Translations under genes and position numbers: made by a program
Part shown: positions 43,455 through 55,737 of the stretch, piece after piece
How the letters are laid out: every line of letters begins with the position of its first letter
How positions within the stretch are numbered: the first letter of the stretch is position 1
Assembly: GCF_000687475.1 (NCBI RefSeq)
Contig: NC_057316.1
Span: 4,836,001-4,900,000, forward strand
Length of the DNA stretch: 64,000 nt
Source of the DNA: Ustilaginoidea virens
Lineage: Eukaryota > Ascomycota > Sordariomycetes > Hypocreales > Clavicipitaceae
Direction: 5' to 3'
Notes under the pieces: model-generated
The model's input: the letters and a program-made list of their open reading frames with translations, nothing else
Databases searched by the model: none
What the model was told of the DNA's origin: nothing

Positions 43455-46400
43455 TGTGAGTAGAGAAAAGGTGAATGCCTTGACGGGAGCAAGGCCTGTG
43501 AAGAAGAATGGGGGTTGGGGGGGAGATGTGAGGGTATCGAACGACGGTAGGGGGGCTCGGTCGAGATCCAATTTGACTTGCACGAGGGCGATGCAAAAGT
43601 CAAATCAGGGGCCCGAGGTTCTGGTATTACAATCGCAGGCGAAACCCGGTAATCGGTGAAGAGAACGGGAAAAGAGGGTGGTGCGAAAGGTCGGCAAAAA
43701 GGGGAGGGGGGAGGGGGGGAAAGAAGAAGAAGAAAATCAGTAGTTCTGGCTTCGGCGCACTGGTGGCAGCTCGACAAGAGAGAGACGAAGTGCTGGTGGA
43801 TGAAGCTTGCAGAAGGTAAGGAACAGAGATAATGGAGAACAACTGGAGAGGAGGACAGAGGATGGCGGGCGAAGAGTGGTTGGTAGTGGTCAATTGGTAG
43901 TGGTAAATTGGTAGTGGTCAATTGGTAGTGGTTGGTAGTGGTTGGTTGGTGGATGGATAAGTGGCGCTGGGGCGTCGTTGAATGCAAATGCAGGTCGGGG
44001 ATGGCACACTGGGGGCTGGTGGCCCAGGCGGCGGGAGGCTGCGACGACGACCCAGGTGCCATTGATTTTACCCGTCAATACTTGTACAGTACTTCAACAA
44101 GGTAGGTAAGGTACTTGGTAGTTGACGCTGTACGACTTGGCGCCAGCTGCGACAGGCTGGGCCTACGGACTTACGCAGTACGGAGTAAAGCAACCAGACT
44201 GAAGCCATGTCACTTTTTTGAGTCGAGCCGACTTGCAAGTACCCACCTTACAGGAGGGAGGTAGGTACCTTATGTAAGGTGCCAGGGTGTTGAAGTACCT
44301 GATTGACCATTGCAGACGCGGCAACAGCACATGCATCTATCAATCCGACGTGATTGATGCTTATCGCCAACGCCAGCGCAGGCGCAGTTGAGCTCGACCA
44401 GACTCGCCAAAGCAGCGGATTTCACCATCGAAATGCGTCAGGACGCCAAGGCGACTTGGGACTTGGTCCGTAGCACAAATACTACATACTACCTATCTAG
44501 GTATCTAGGTACCTACCTAAGGTACATAAGGTACCTACCGGCATCACAGCCCTTGCCAACCCTAGCGCCAGATGGTCGGAGCCTTACTCCATACATGGTG
44601 CGGGAGAGATTGAGACCTGCGATTTCCAAAACGACGGTTGCGCAACGCGCATGTAGCGCCAGCTTTTCATCCAGCCCCCTCTGGACGGCGGGGTTTTTTT
44701 CTTCCTTTTTTTTTTTTTTTTTTTTTGGTGGTTCCGTCGGTTATATCTACCAAAGTCCCTTGCCGCTTAAGTGCACACAAATGGGAGCGCAAAAGCCGGG
44801 TTCAACATTGAGGTGGTGGTCATGCCTGCCAGGCATTTCCGGCTGCAGTGTGCACCAGATGTTGACAGCTCGCTCCAGAACGGCCGTGGCAGCAACTACC
44901 AGGTTGGGCATTTCCAGTAATATGGCGTTTCCGGACCAACCTAGGCATGGAGAAGCTCAGAACCCACCCGATATGTAGGTACATTACATAGGTCCACGGC
45001 CCCAGGACGTCCAGACCTCCGGACGGCTGGAGCTCTAGAGTCAAGTGGCCTCAGTGGCTTCGGCGGAGGAGGCTGGTGGCAGGCAGCATCCTGGCGCTAG
45101 AGCTTTCTTTCGGTACGGAGTACATGACTGCGGCTGGGACAGGCAGGAGAGGCAGGAGAGGCAGGCGAGGCAGGAGAGATGAGAGTAGGTGTGGGGCAGG
45201 TGGGGCGTGGAACTTGACTGGCCACTAGAACCCTGCCTACCAGGTACCTACCTAGGTACCTACCTACCCTAGGTTAGGTACCTAGGTAGGTTCTTCTACG
45301 GAGCAGCTTCCTTTGCTCAGCTGCTTTCGGTCGCAGATGCCCTTGAGGCTTGTTTTCCCGTTGGATTGGTTGGCTGCCAGAAACTTGTTTGATGCGCTCT
45401 CACTTGGGAATCAAGACTTGACTTGGATGTGCCCAGTAGGAGTGCTTGTCGGTTTGTCGGTTTGTCGGTTTGTCGGTTTGTCGCGTGCGGCGTTGTCGTT
45501 ATGCCCGCATTACCAGACGTTGGTGCAGCTTTTCTCAAGCATGACTACTACTCCGTCATATTAGCTACCATGACTGGATAAAAGCCAAGGATTCAGGACT
45601 CGGGAGAAATAAAGGAGAGATGGCTGATTCCAATTTCCCATGAAAAGAACGGCCTTGCAACCAGGAAGCCCGAGGTAGGAAGGAACCAGGAAGTCGGCTT
45701 GAAGGCACCACAAATTTGTCTGGTGGGGCTTCTGCAGCCAATCAAGTCAGCGCAGGGCTGGGAGAATGCCAGCAGGTCGAGACTATGGAAGTAGTCATGG
45801 CGGCATAAATCATAAATTTCTCATAATCACAGGCAAGGTGCCGAGCATCGCGGACCAGTACTATCGACAACTACTGTACGAGATGGCGGTTTCTCAACTT
45901 TCTCGGAACGACAGTGCAGTGGTCGGGGAATCTTTTATGCCCGACTACCTGGGTATGCGCACCGGGCTCACCTTGGTTGCTCACTCGTCAATGCGAACTT
46001 TGTATTGTGCTTTGGCTTGTTCCCTTGCACGGAACGGTACTGACTTTGTAGGTTGCGCTGCGGCCATATGCGGAAACCTCGTACACGATCTGATTTGACG
46101 AACAACTAGGAATCGGGCATTCCCACAGCAAAGTGGATCGTCAACCCGTACCAAGCAAGCCTACGGCAAAAAGAATGTGGGCGTCGAGCCTAGAACGGGA
46201 GGAAACCTAGATACATACTCCGTACAGAGCCGCTCTATGCTTGGTGACTAACTACTCTGCATTCCGACGGGCCGGTCTGGAAAAGGCTTCCTGCTTTTCG
46301 TTTTATTCAACTTGCCTATCTTGCAGGGTTGGTGAATTGGCGAAGCATGCTACCTTGGGTCTTGGCTCGGATCCCCAACATTGTCGCGCTGCTCGCTCTC

Positions 46401-46535
46401 TGTGCCCAAGTCAAAAGCACGTCATGCAATATGCCAGATTTTCTTCACAGCTGCATGGACCGCGAACAAAGCTCGCCTTGGTCAGGCAGACAAGACAAGA
46501 CATCAGGGGAAGAGAAGAAGAGGCAAGCGCCTAAA

Positions 46536-46568
<33 letters not shown>

Positions 46569-48842
46569 AAAAGAAAAAAAAAAGAAAAAAAAACAGAGAG
46601 AAAGAGGGCTGTGGACGGCGGTGAAGTCGGCGGGTCGAAACAACATGGCCAGCGCCTTTCGCATGCAGTATTGCAAGCCAATGTCTTTCGCCTACAGTTA
46701 CCGCTGTCCCCCCGGTCGTGGCTCAATCCCCATGTCAGGCACGGCCATGCTGCCAGCGGTTCTGCCCGTTGGAGGCTTCGGCTGAGATTCTAGTTGGCTG
46801 TACAGAAGTAGTCTGTAGACTCTGTGCTACGCCTGTACGCCTGTACGCCTGTACGCCCGTGGTTACCGACGAGTTGAAATCCGGCATGGCATGATGGACG
46901 CACCTGGCCCGTCACCGTCACATCCGTGCCTAGCGACCTGGGGGCTGGCTTGCATCAGATAAGTCAGAATCTCAGATGCAGACGAGCCATAGGTTGCATG
47001 CATTTCCGCATGCATGTGGCGCATATCGGCCCAATTTAGCACGATGCCGTTGCGGCCTAGCGCAGAGACGGGCTGCTTGGAACTTTGTCTGGGGCGGTCG
47101 ACCGGTGGTGGTTCGGGGTATGGACCGTCGATATCGTATGATGTAATTGTTCTGCTCCCATCTTTGTTCTACTCCCCATCATCCTTGGTGGCCTGTCCTT
47201 GTGCGTCGATGTCGATAGGGAGAGGACGAGACGAGACGAGACGAGTCCAGTCTATCCTTTTGGCAATTCGGGCGCCTGCGCAGCAACGGACGGCTCTGCA
47301 ATACCCGGTTCGTCTCGACACACTCCGGCGCAACTCGAGCATCTAGTCGTATGACGCACAAACACGTTGCAACGACGATGCAATGCACCAATGCACCAAT
47401 ACGTCGATTCGAGCCAAGCCCCGCGGAAGCGCGTTCCACCATGTGCCGGGACAATGCAATACTTGTTGCTGCCGAATGGGAGCCCGTTTTGAGCTTGAAA
47501 TGGCTCTGGAGCCTGGAGTCCCTTTGACCCTTGATCCAGATGCCAGGCGTCACTCAGGCACCAGACGTTGCATGACGGTGCTGCGTGCTGCATGCTGCGT
47601 GCTGCGTGCTGCGCCCTGTTCCCGCTCAATCTCGAGGACGCTGAAAAGGAAAAGGCAAAGGAAAGAAGCAGAAAAAAAATCCTCGTCATGGCCCCCCTCC
47701 AGTAAGCTCAGGAGGTCGCTCATCCGCAACCGTTGTGGCGGCCAGCCGAGAAAAAAAGGGCCATCGTGGGCTTTTCTAGAACACCTAATGAGGTTCTCCC
47801 TGGGACCTCTGAGGTTGCTCATGTAACCCGGTGGCGAAACATTGGTTATCACGAGGCACGACTTGGCGAAACGCCTCGAATAGCCACCAGGATTCCCACC
47901 TTGGAGTGGAGAGCCCCCAGCAAACACTGCCGTTTCCTGCTTCAGCTTCCAGTTCAAAGGTAAAATAAAACAACTTAAAAACACACACAAAAAAGGGGGG
48001 GGGGGTGGAAACTAACACTGGCACTGGCACTGGCACTGGCACTAACACTACACTAAAGAAACCCCTTTGGCTGCTACTCATCTGCGCCGGTGCTCTCTTG
48101 ATACCGCCGTCATCAGAAAACCAGCCTTGGCCACTCCCTCACTCCCTTCATCGTTCAACTTGACCCCGCTTTTGCATGCTCTAACCTTGGTTCAAAAACA
48201 TCCTTGATCCACCCATTGAACTGAACTGACCCCTCCCCCCTCCCCAACGGAACGAAGCTGTTTTCCTCGTGAGGAGAGTCGTGCCGGGCTCTAGGGTTCC
48301 AGGGTGCCGCGACAATGGGGGGGCAGCAGCATCTGCGTCGCGGTACTGCGGAGGCTGAAGCGGGAGGGCCGCGATGCGCTCATCCACCCAACGCGGGAGT
48401 ATCGGCCTTGTTGTGCTTTTGCTACGGCGGGAGAGGTTCCCTTTTGCGGACCTGGCGCCGCCGAGGGCACGCTCATTGCCGCTGATGGTTGGCACAGCTT
48501 GACTTGTCACGTACGAGATGCTTGGGAGGGACTTTTCGAGCAAAAAAAGAAACTCCCCCCTCCCCCCCAAAATAAAAACACAATGAGAGAGAGGCCGTCA
48601 TTCTCCGAGGACAGGTCTGGGCCCTTTTGCTTTCGAGGGTAACATGTGTTGTTTTGTGCTCCTGGTGCCTAGATACCTCCTACCTACCTATATAACCGAG
48701 GCCACATCTGCGAACCGTTGAAATACCTCGCCGAGCTGGGTGAGGCAGCGCCATAAACCAAGGTAATCGGCGTGCACGAGTGCACAATAGAGGTTTCGTG
48801 GCGCATTCTACTTCCCCCCAAGACTATTTGTAACAAACGTAG
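43455..48842. other. 5.4-kb gene-poor region rich in simple repeats
   Basis: I found no supportable gene on either strand. The first part is the ras1 promoter/leader. Repeats: AATTGGTAGTGGT units near 43890-43950, GGTACCTAC/CTAGGTA clusters (44100, 44260, 44510, 45240-45290), T run 44705-44726, GGCAGGAGA units near 45145-45178, GTCGGTTT units 45450-45483, (CA)n then A-rich at 46538-46592, GCCTGTAC units about 46833-46857, ACGAG units 47224-47245, GCTGCGT units 47580-47612 and GGCACT units 48018-48045. TACGGAGTA-type motifs occur at 44179, 45114 and 46216. Confidence 0.5.
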
Positions 48843-49557
48843 TTAATCATCTTCACCTTCACCTTCGCGTCCGACTCGGCGCCCTTGCACATTCTCTTCC
48901 ACTTCGGCAACTAGCCCCTCGAGGAATTGCTGATCCCTGCATGTCATGTTAGAACAAACAAGTCTGGCTCTTCTTCATTGTGCAGTGCCAAGGGTCCTTG
49001 GTTAACTCATGAGGCTTCCATTTGCTTTTCATTGGACAAGAAGAAGAAGAAGAAAAAAAAAAAAGGAACAACAAGAAACCGGTACCGTGGACGCAGTCTA
49101 GTCGTGTACCTAGGTAGGTACACCTAGTTGGTGCTTAGAGGTTCTGAATGCAACCATGCTGGACATCTCTTCCCGTTTGAGGGGGGGGGAAACAAAAGAA
49201 AAAAAAAAGAAACGCATAATGGTAAAATAATAAAGTATAAAGCAAAAATAAGCAAAGAAAACATACCTGCCAACAAGCGAGACAGTGTTGGTCTTCTTGC
49301 CCCACCGCGGATAACTGCCGACCTTGACTCCTTTGCAGGCAACCCTGGCTGCGAGGTCGGTCAGGTAAGCCGCAACGGCGCTTTCCGGGAGCGGAGTGGA
49401 TATCAGGACTCGGGTCGTCCCCTTGCCCCCCGGGTCGACAAGTCTCGGCAGCACGTGAGGCTTCAACCCGTCGAGGAGTTGTCGGACTAGACGGGGCGCG
49501 CGCGTTAGATGGCAGCCGTTGTTGGGCCCGAGTCTTTGCCAGCGAGCAACGTGTTCG

Positions 49558-49590
<33 letters not shown>

Positions 49591-50698
49591 TACACAGCGA
49601 GGGCACGCCAGGCAGAATATGGACGTTGCCGTTGACCACCGACACAGGAACCCACAGGCTATCCGACACAAACAGAAACTGGTCGCTGTAGTTGCGCGTT
49701 TCGTCCGTGGGCAGTCTGACCATGCGGAGCTTGGCCCGCAGCGCGGGGGAATCGGTTTCCCAGTCAAAGTCCGGGGTGAGCGTGTGCGGCCTAGAGAGCC
49801 TCTTCATCTTCTCGAGCCCTTCCTGATGCAGCTTCAGGGGCAGGTCGAAGGCCTTGGCGACAGATTGATACGTGATGTCGTCATGGCTACACGGCCCCCC
49901 AGGTCAGCTTGTGGTGGCATTCCCGGATAGAAAGACAGGGGGCAAGGGGGGAAGGGGGAGAACAAGACAGTTGTTTCCTTGGGGCCAGGGATGCGACTCA
50001 CGTTGGACCGATTCCTCCGCTAACGATGTGCTGGCTCAGCTGAAACTTGCCCTCCGTCCGTGACTGGGTTTGCAAAAGCACGGTGCGGGAACTGACCTGG
50101 TCACTACGAAATCGTAGCGGTCGCTCATACGACGGACAGCCTCTATGATGTCGCTCTCGTCGTCTTCGATAACCTCGACCCGTTTCAAGCTCTGACCTAC
50201 GTGTCAGCACCAATCATCAGCCGGCCAGACGAGACATCAGTAGAGCGTACGATTCCGAGCGAGAAGCACCATTTCGCCACGTACGCCGAGTTTGTCTACT
50301 CGGATCAGTCAGCCAGCCGTTGGCACATCCAGGAGGGGGAGGGCAAAGGAAGAAGAAAAAAAAAAGCGTCCGTTGATGCCTTCCCCCCCCCCCGACGTAC
50401 ATCAACCGTCTTGTAGTACAAAGATTAGCAACTGATCAAAGGCACCATGAGTTAAGTACGAAAAAAAAGTAAGAAAAGGAAAGAAAAGGGGTGAAGCGAG
50501 GTGGCTCACTTTGCCGCCCAACACTTCGTCGCCTATGACGAGACAAGCGGCAGTCTGGATGGTGCGCAGCGCGTTCTTGTCCTGTCGCGTTGGCATTGTC
50601 GAAATCAAGGACGGGCGACGGGCTCTCGGCAGAAGTGACCGCGACGGCGACGAGGCAGCCAGATGATGGATCGCAAGTCGAGACACTCTCGACGACAT
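48843..50698 (-). CDS. Molybdopterin-binding (MoCF_biosynth) domain protein, seven exons
   Basis: Exons on the minus strand, 50510-50698, 50251-50295, 50097-50191, 50002-50019, 49594-49886, 49267-49486 and 48843-48936, join in phase to 317 residues. No single open frame shows more than a third of it. Text in order: IQTAACLVIGDEVLGGK, TNSAYVAKWCFSLGI, LKRVEVIEDDESDIIEAV, DFVVTSGGIGPTHDDITY, LPGVPSLFRQLLDGL, and an acidic C-terminus GEGEDD. TSGGIGPTHDD and LPGVP are hallmarks of PF00994, the MoaB/MogA/CinA-type domain. The N-terminus (MSSRVSRLAIHHLAASSPSR) is Arg/Ser-rich without acids and could be a mitochondrial presequence; a second possible start is at 50596. One exon is only 18 nt. The exact biochemical role of these fungal stand-alone proteins is not settled. 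Confidence 0.9.
49559..49593. repeat. (AAC)n microsatellite inside an intron
   Basis: Eleven or so AAC units fall directly at the donor end of intron 5 of the molybdopterin-binding gene (GTATGTTGTTGTTG on the coding strand). Confidence 0.95.
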
Positions 50699-51226
50699 GG
50701 ATTGCTGGGCTGGCTGGGACCTTGGGGAGGACGCTTGCTCGAGCGGGCATGCTTGAGGGTCGGGTAGTAGTAGGTCTGCACGTGTCTTTCGGGCTGGTGA
50801 CCGCGATGCAATGCGAGCTGGCGAGATGCGGCTTCTCGAGGTAGTTGATTGACGGGAAACGGGCGAAGATGGGGGCGGTTGTCTGGGTGCATTACATACA
50901 GCATACCTGGTACATTCGGTTCCTGCTATACTCCGCGCTGCATTAGGTACCTGCAATGATCAATTGCTCTCATCAATGGGTCCCCGAGCTTGGCGGGGCT
51001 GAGCTTGGAGGTCTCCGACGTGCGGAGTATGTACCAAATCATCCCCCCGTCTCAATGGCAATCAGCTTCAATTCCTTATACCTACCTACACAGCCCGTGC
51101 CCGTCCCGTCTTGCATCCGCAAAGGTCGACCTTTTCCACATCGAGGCCTCGTGCGGCTCACCATTCTTCTTTCCGTCCCCAAGCGGCCAGGATACTCAAA
51201 CTATCAGACCTGACCTCCACTTCATC
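50699..51226. other. Divergent promoter of the molybdopterin-domain gene and aim7
   Basis: No gene supported. GGTACCTGC and ACCTACCTAC elements at about 50945 and 51080. Confidence 0.5.
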
Positions 51227-51696
51227 ATGGTACCAGACTCCCCCGGCCCACTATCCTCTACCTGGTCGGTCCGTCGCCCGCCGCATTTCTGACAGACGTG
51301 GATTGCTTCATGTTCCCAGGCTTCCGAGTCGAGATTGTACACATTATCCGACGAGACGAGACATCAGCTGCGCAAGTTCCGTCTGACTACTTCCAGAGCC
51401 AAAGACCCTCAGGCCGTCATTTGTGCGTCAACCCTTGCATCACCTGGGGCCCTGCACTGCACCTGCAGCCTTGTCGCCAAACTCACACGGCTGACCAATT
51501 TCGCCGCCTCGTGACCAGACATGATTGATAAGAACACCCATGAGATTCGGCAGGCTCTAGACGACTATGACGAAGCGAGAGTCTACAAATCCCTTGACCA
51601 AGTTGCTGGGGATTTGCCGGACCACGCGCCGCGATTTGTCCTCTTGAGCTACCCTCTGACAACGGTTCGTGTTGGATGCCTCAAGCTGAATGTCCA

Positions 51697-51732
<36 letters not shown>

Positions 51733-51995
51733 TTTTTTTTTTCTTTCCTCTTTAAAACCGCTACCCCTCCTTCTTCGCAAAAGCCATGGCTGATGTGCCA
51801 AACTAGTCTGACGGTCGGCTGTCGGTTCCATATGTGCTGCTGTACTATCTCCCGATAACATGTAATGCTGAGACGAGGATGCTGTATGCTGGCGCCAAGG
51901 AACTGATGCGGTCCACGGCCGAAGCTGGGAGCGTGATCGATATCGAGTCTGCAGAGGACCTGGATGATGTCCCTGAGAAATTGCGCAACAAATGA
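51227..51995 (+). CDS. aim7: GMF/Aim7 ADF-homology protein (Arp2/3 debranching factor)
   Basis: GMF family proteins bind Arp2/3 and debranch actin filaments. Exons 51227-51229 (the ATG alone), 51320-51422, 51519-51664 and 51807-51995 join in phase to 146 residues, the family's size. Text: MASESRLYTLSDETRHQLRKF, RLTTSRAKDPQAVIYMIDK, LPDHAPRFVLLSYPLT, SDGRLSVPYVLLYYLP, MLYAGAKELM and the acidic end SAEDLDDVPEKL. The start codon is inferred from an ATG directly followed by a GTACCA donor; the conserved MASE start supports it. The third intron contains a long T run. It is tail-to-tail with nbp35, 171 bp apart. Confidence 0.9.
51700..51742. repeat. Poly-T tract in aim7 intron 3
   Basis: About 31 T, one G, then further T within the intron. 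The true length is uncertain in any assembly. Confidence 0.95.
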
Positions 51996-52166
51996 GCAGG
52001 CAAAAATGTAGCTCGCTGTTCCAGATAACTCAGAATCTGTACATTGCATTTTCTTGCTGACAAGACAAGGGAGGGGGGGGGGGGAGGGGGGGGAATTTCC
52101 CTACCATCGGGCTGCACGTACCTGTTCCACAGGTTCCTGCTTCTCTTGCCTTTCTCGCCGCCTTGT

Positions 52167-53195
52167 CTATTTATCGGGCAATACGCTACTGGAGTCCAGA
52201 TTGAGCTGTTTAGCCATGTTCTTGACCACTTCTTGAAACGCCAAACACGCCGGACTGTCAGGGAACGAATCAAAGAAGCTCTCTCCGTAGTCGCATGCCA
52301 TCCGGATTCTCGGATCCAATGGGACCGCACCCAAGAAAGGAATGCCCATCTCGTCCGCGAGCCCTCTGCCCCCGCCCGTCGTGGGTCTGAAAATCTGGCT
52401 CTCTCCTTTGCACTTGGGGCAGACGAAGCCGCTCATGTTCTCGGCCAAGCCGAGTATCCTGATGCCCGCTTTGCGGCAAAAGTCAATCTCCTTCCGTACG
52501 TCCAGCAACGAAATTTCTTGGGGCGTAGTAACCAGGACAGCGCCGTCGATGCCGCTCTCTTTCAGGAACGAGTTGACGCTCAAGTGCTCGTCGCTCGTGC
52601 CGGGGGGCGTGTCGACGAGCAAAAAGTCCAGGTCGCCCCATTCCACATCCTTCAGAAACTGCTTGATCAGCCCGTTCTTCTTGGGGCCCCTCCAGATAAC
52701 GGCGTCGTCCCGGTTGGGCAGCATGAACTGGATGCTCATCACGCCGAGATTGTCCATGACCCAAACCGGCGACCAGCCCGTGCCGCTGACGTGGATCGTC
52801 TCTTGCTCCACCCCCATCATCTTGGGGATGCTGGGGCCGCATATGTCCGTGTCCATGATGCCGACGTTGCTGTCGGGGTTTGTGGCAAACGCGTGGGCCA
52901 GCAGGGAGGTGAAGGTGCTTTTGCCCACGCCGCCTTTGCCGCTGAGGACAAGGATTTTGTGCTTGACGTCTCGTAGGCGAGCCGATATCAGGGGAATGTC
53001 GGGATCGGGTCCCTTGGGCGCAGAAGCGCAGATGGCCTGGTTGGGGCACCCGGCGCAGGAATCCGCTTGTCCGGCTTGTTGCGACTCTGGACCAGGACAG
53101 TGTTCGGGCTCCGGGGCGACGAGTTGAGGTTTTTGTTTCATGGGGTTGGCGAGAACTTCAGCCACAGGCTCTGGCTCTTCCAGGGACGGCGCCAT
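52167..53195 (-). CDS. nbp35: Cytosolic Fe-S cluster assembly P-loop NTPase Nbp35
   Basis: Nbp35 with Cfd1 forms the scaffold that builds 4Fe-4S clusters for cytosolic and nuclear proteins. The single exon gives 342 residues from the Met at 53195 ([10 protein letters not shown]); an upstream Met at 53282 is less likely because the extra residues are not conserved-looking. The N-terminal cluster motif C-x13-C-x2-C-x5-C is intact ([26 protein letters not shown]). Then come the Walker [10 protein letters not shown], the switch region [21 protein letters not shown], and the C-terminal cluster-bridging CPKC. No intron is needed and no damage is visible. Confidence 0.96.
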   Translation of the reverse strand: MAPSLEEPEPVAEVLANPMKQKPQLVAPEPEHCPGPESQQAGQADSCAGCPNQAICASAPKGPDPDIPLISARLRDVKHKILVLSGKGGVGKSTFTSLLAHAFATNPDSNVGIMDTDICGPSIPKMMGVEQETIHVSGTGWSPVWVMDNLGVMSIQFMLPNRDDAVIWRGPKKNGLIKQFLKDVEWGDLDFLLVDTPPGTSDEHLSVNSFLKESGIDGAVLVTTPQEISLLDVRKEIDFCRKAGIRILGLAENMSGFVCPKCKGESQIFRPTTGGGRGLADEMGIPFLGAVPLDPRIRMACDYGESFFDSFPDSPACLAFQEVVKNMAKQLNLDSSSVLPDK

Positions 53196-53880
53196 GGTTG
53201 TGGGAGCCTGAAATATAGACGGGCAGGGGGGGGCAAAGAAACTTTCGGCGAACAGAACAGGGCAGAAGGGGGAAGAGGTCAACTTGTTTTTGCGGCAGCT
53301 GTGTCATCTAGTCGGTCGGAGAGGCAGGAGTAGTGGTGCAGTTCAAACTTCACGAGCGAGAGGCCGTTCCCGCGTCGCATCTGGACGCTGAATAATGCAA
53401 AAGTTGGGCGGATATCGAGACTGGACACTACCAGATGTATGTCGCCATTGGACAAGCCCACTACCTTAGGTACCTTATGTACCTAGGAACAGGTACTCAC
53501 AGTGACACTGTGCTATGCTGCCGCCTCGCTTAGGCATCTAAAATCAAATAAATACCATTGACCAAACCAGCCTGGCAAGCACAGATCGCAACATAGTAAA
53601 GCAGCATTACGTCAATGATTGCACAATCAAAAGAGACATTCGCCCGGGGTGGCTTGTTCGTCTGTACGGAGTACGTAGTCCGACAGACTCTGTCTCACAA
53701 CGCGCCCTACAAACCAAAGCCTCATCGAACACGTGTGTATAATGCAAAAAAAATTTATAGTCTTCGATACCTTGTTCGCAAAATGGTTGACCATATAAGA
53801 AAGACAGACTTGGTTACAAAAGGGCGGCCGTAGCAAGGAGAAAAAGAAAAAAACAACACAACGGCACAAAGGGTAAAAAA
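53196..53880. other. Promoter of nbp35 and spacer to the tRNA gene
   Basis: No gene supported. Holds TTAGGTACCTTATGTACCTAGG at about 53465 in pieces (TTAGGTACC, GTACCTAGG) and GTACGGAGTAC at 53664-53674. Confidence 0.5.
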
Positions 53881-53951
53881 GGTTCCAGGGGGAGTCGAAC
53901 CCTCGCTGGCGGAATCAGAATCCGCAGTCATAACCGTTAGACCATGGAACC
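53881..53951 (-). tRNA. tRNA-Gln: tRNA-Gln (anticodon CTG)
   Basis: On the minus strand, 71 nt with a 7-bp acceptor stem (GGTTCCA with TGGAACC), a D arm (GTCTAACGGTTATGAC), an anticodon stem GCGGA/TCCGC around the loop TTCTGAT (anticodon CTG, reads CAG), and a TTCGA T loop. No intron and no encoded CCA, as usual for eukaryotes. A T-rich stretch, TTTTTTCTTTTTCTCC on the minus strand, lies about 30 nt downstream and could serve Pol III termination. Confidence 0.96.
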
Positions 53952-54592
53952 GATTGAAGTGGTTGACCACTTCCCATGGTAGGTTGACACGTTCAGACGA
54001 ATTGACTTCTATATTGCCACACTACGTAATCCATCAGATTCCAGACCCACCTTTTGGAAATAAACTTGGGCCCCGCGAAAGTGCTCGGTATATTCCGCAG
54101 GGCTAAGATGCTGTAAAGCACCTTCGCTGAACTCTCAGATGAAGCGAATCATCCGTGAGTATAGGCTTCAAATTTCTTTTACGGCTAGGAGTGGTCTCTG
54201 CAAGCTTAACAACGGCAGGTCAAGTCAAGTGTATTATGTAACGTTGAATACAAAGGCCCAAAAGGAAAAAAAGGCTTCTGTTATGACTAGGTACCTACTC
54301 CGTGTACTCCGTACATCCCAGGTACCCTCATTTTCCTTATCCATCATTGGCCAATATCCGGAAAACCCCTCTTGCTTCATTTGCAGGGAGCAAGTTGACT
54401 GACAACATAGCAATAGCACCCCACCTAAATTTTTCTTCTTGGATATGGTGAAGCCCGAGCCGCTGGACTGACAGTCTTGAAACGTCTTTCCATTCCAAAT
54501 AAAATCTTCAAGAACCAGAAAAGAAAAAGAAAAAAAAAAAAACAAGCCAGTCGCTCTCTTTATGGTCTTTCTTCGAGAAAAAACAAAGAAAC
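53952..54592. other. Spacer and promoter of the deoxyhypusine hydroxylase gene
   Basis: No gene supported. GTACTCCGTAC at 54304-54314 and AGGTACC elements; an A-rich run at about 54520-54541 shortly before the start codon. Confidence 0.5.
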
Positions 54593-55620
54593 ATGTCCGA
54601 CAGCACAGTTCTAAAGTTGCGAGAGAGCCTTTGCTCAGAGTCGACCCCACTACCTGTTCGATTTCGGGCTCTCTTTTCATTGAAACATGTTGCGACTACT
54701 GGTGAGCCTGCCACTGCCGTCGAGGCCATCGAGGCCATCGCGGCTGGCTTCTCGTCGCCGTCGGCACTTCTAAAGCATGAGCTGGCGTACTGTCTTGGAC
54801 AGACTAAGCATGATGCTGCCATCAAACCGCTGAGAGACGTTCTTTCTGATTTGCACGAGGACGCCATGTGCAGACACGAGGCGGCGGAGGCTCTAGGTGC
54901 GTTGGGCCGTGCCGAAAACTTGGAAATCTTGAAATATTTCCGCGATCGCGAAGGCGAGGAGTTAGTGGTTACCGAGACATGCGAGATAGCCATTGACCGT
55001 ATAGAATGGGAGAATTCCGAAGAGCGCAAGCAGGAAAAGTTGAGGCACAGGTAAAACACATTGGCCGTGCTGTTTTGTTACTTTTCGATGATCTAATTGA
55101 GGTTTCTAGCGACTTCGCCTCGATCGACCCTGCTCCGCCTCTATCCGAGTCCGACAAAACGGTCGAGGAACTTGAGCGGACTTTGATGGACACCGCCCAA
55201 CCATTGTTCATGAGATATCGCGCCATGTTCGCCTTGCGGGACTTGGCTTCGCCACCCGACCGCCCGACCGCAATTCCGGCAGTCCTTGCTCTTGCAAAGG
55301 GATTATCCGATTCTTCTGCGCTGTTCCGCCATGAAATTGCTTTTGTCTTTGGCCAGCTATCACATCCAGCTTCAATACCCGCCCTAACTGCAGCCTTGAG
55401 TAACATCGAAGAGGCGAGCATGGTGCGTCATGAAGCTGCTGAGGCTCTGGGAAGTCTCGGGGACGAGGAGGGCGTAGAAGAGATTCTAAGACGCTTTCTT
55501 CACGATGATGAAAAGGTGGTCCGAGAAAGCGTCATTGTTGCCCTAGACATGGCAGAGTATGAGCAGAGCGGCAATGCTGAATATGCGTTGATCCCGGAAA
55601 CCGCTAGCGCTTCTGCGTAA
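54593..55620 (+). CDS. lia1: Deoxyhypusine hydroxylase
   Basis: DOHH completes hypusine on eIF5A by hydroxylating deoxyhypusine with a di-iron centre. Exons 54593-55050 and 55110-55620 join in phase ([14 protein letters not shown]) to 322 residues. Two halves of HEAT-like repeats carry the four His-Glu iron ligands: [33 protein letters not shown] and [12 protein letters not shown]. The acidic linker between the halves is interrupted by the intron. The C-terminus ends [14 protein letters not shown]. The gene is intact and tail-to-tail with the rpa12-like pseudogene. Confidence 0.96.
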
Positions 55621-55737
55621 GATGACGATGCGAAGCATATAACACAGCTTCGACACTGAAACGAACACGCCTCGATTGTCCTCGTGCCAGCTGAGCATGA
55701 AAAGAATTGAAACAAAGTAAGCAAGCGCAAACATGAT

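Noticed and set aside
44388..44978. 196-codon frame in the gene-poor region
   Set aside because: Contains a Phe run from poly-T and Tyr/Leu text from CCTAGGTA repeats; no protein character.
51521..51793. Separate 90-residue protein starting at the internal Met
   Set aside because: It is exon 3 of aim7 read into the poly-T intron.
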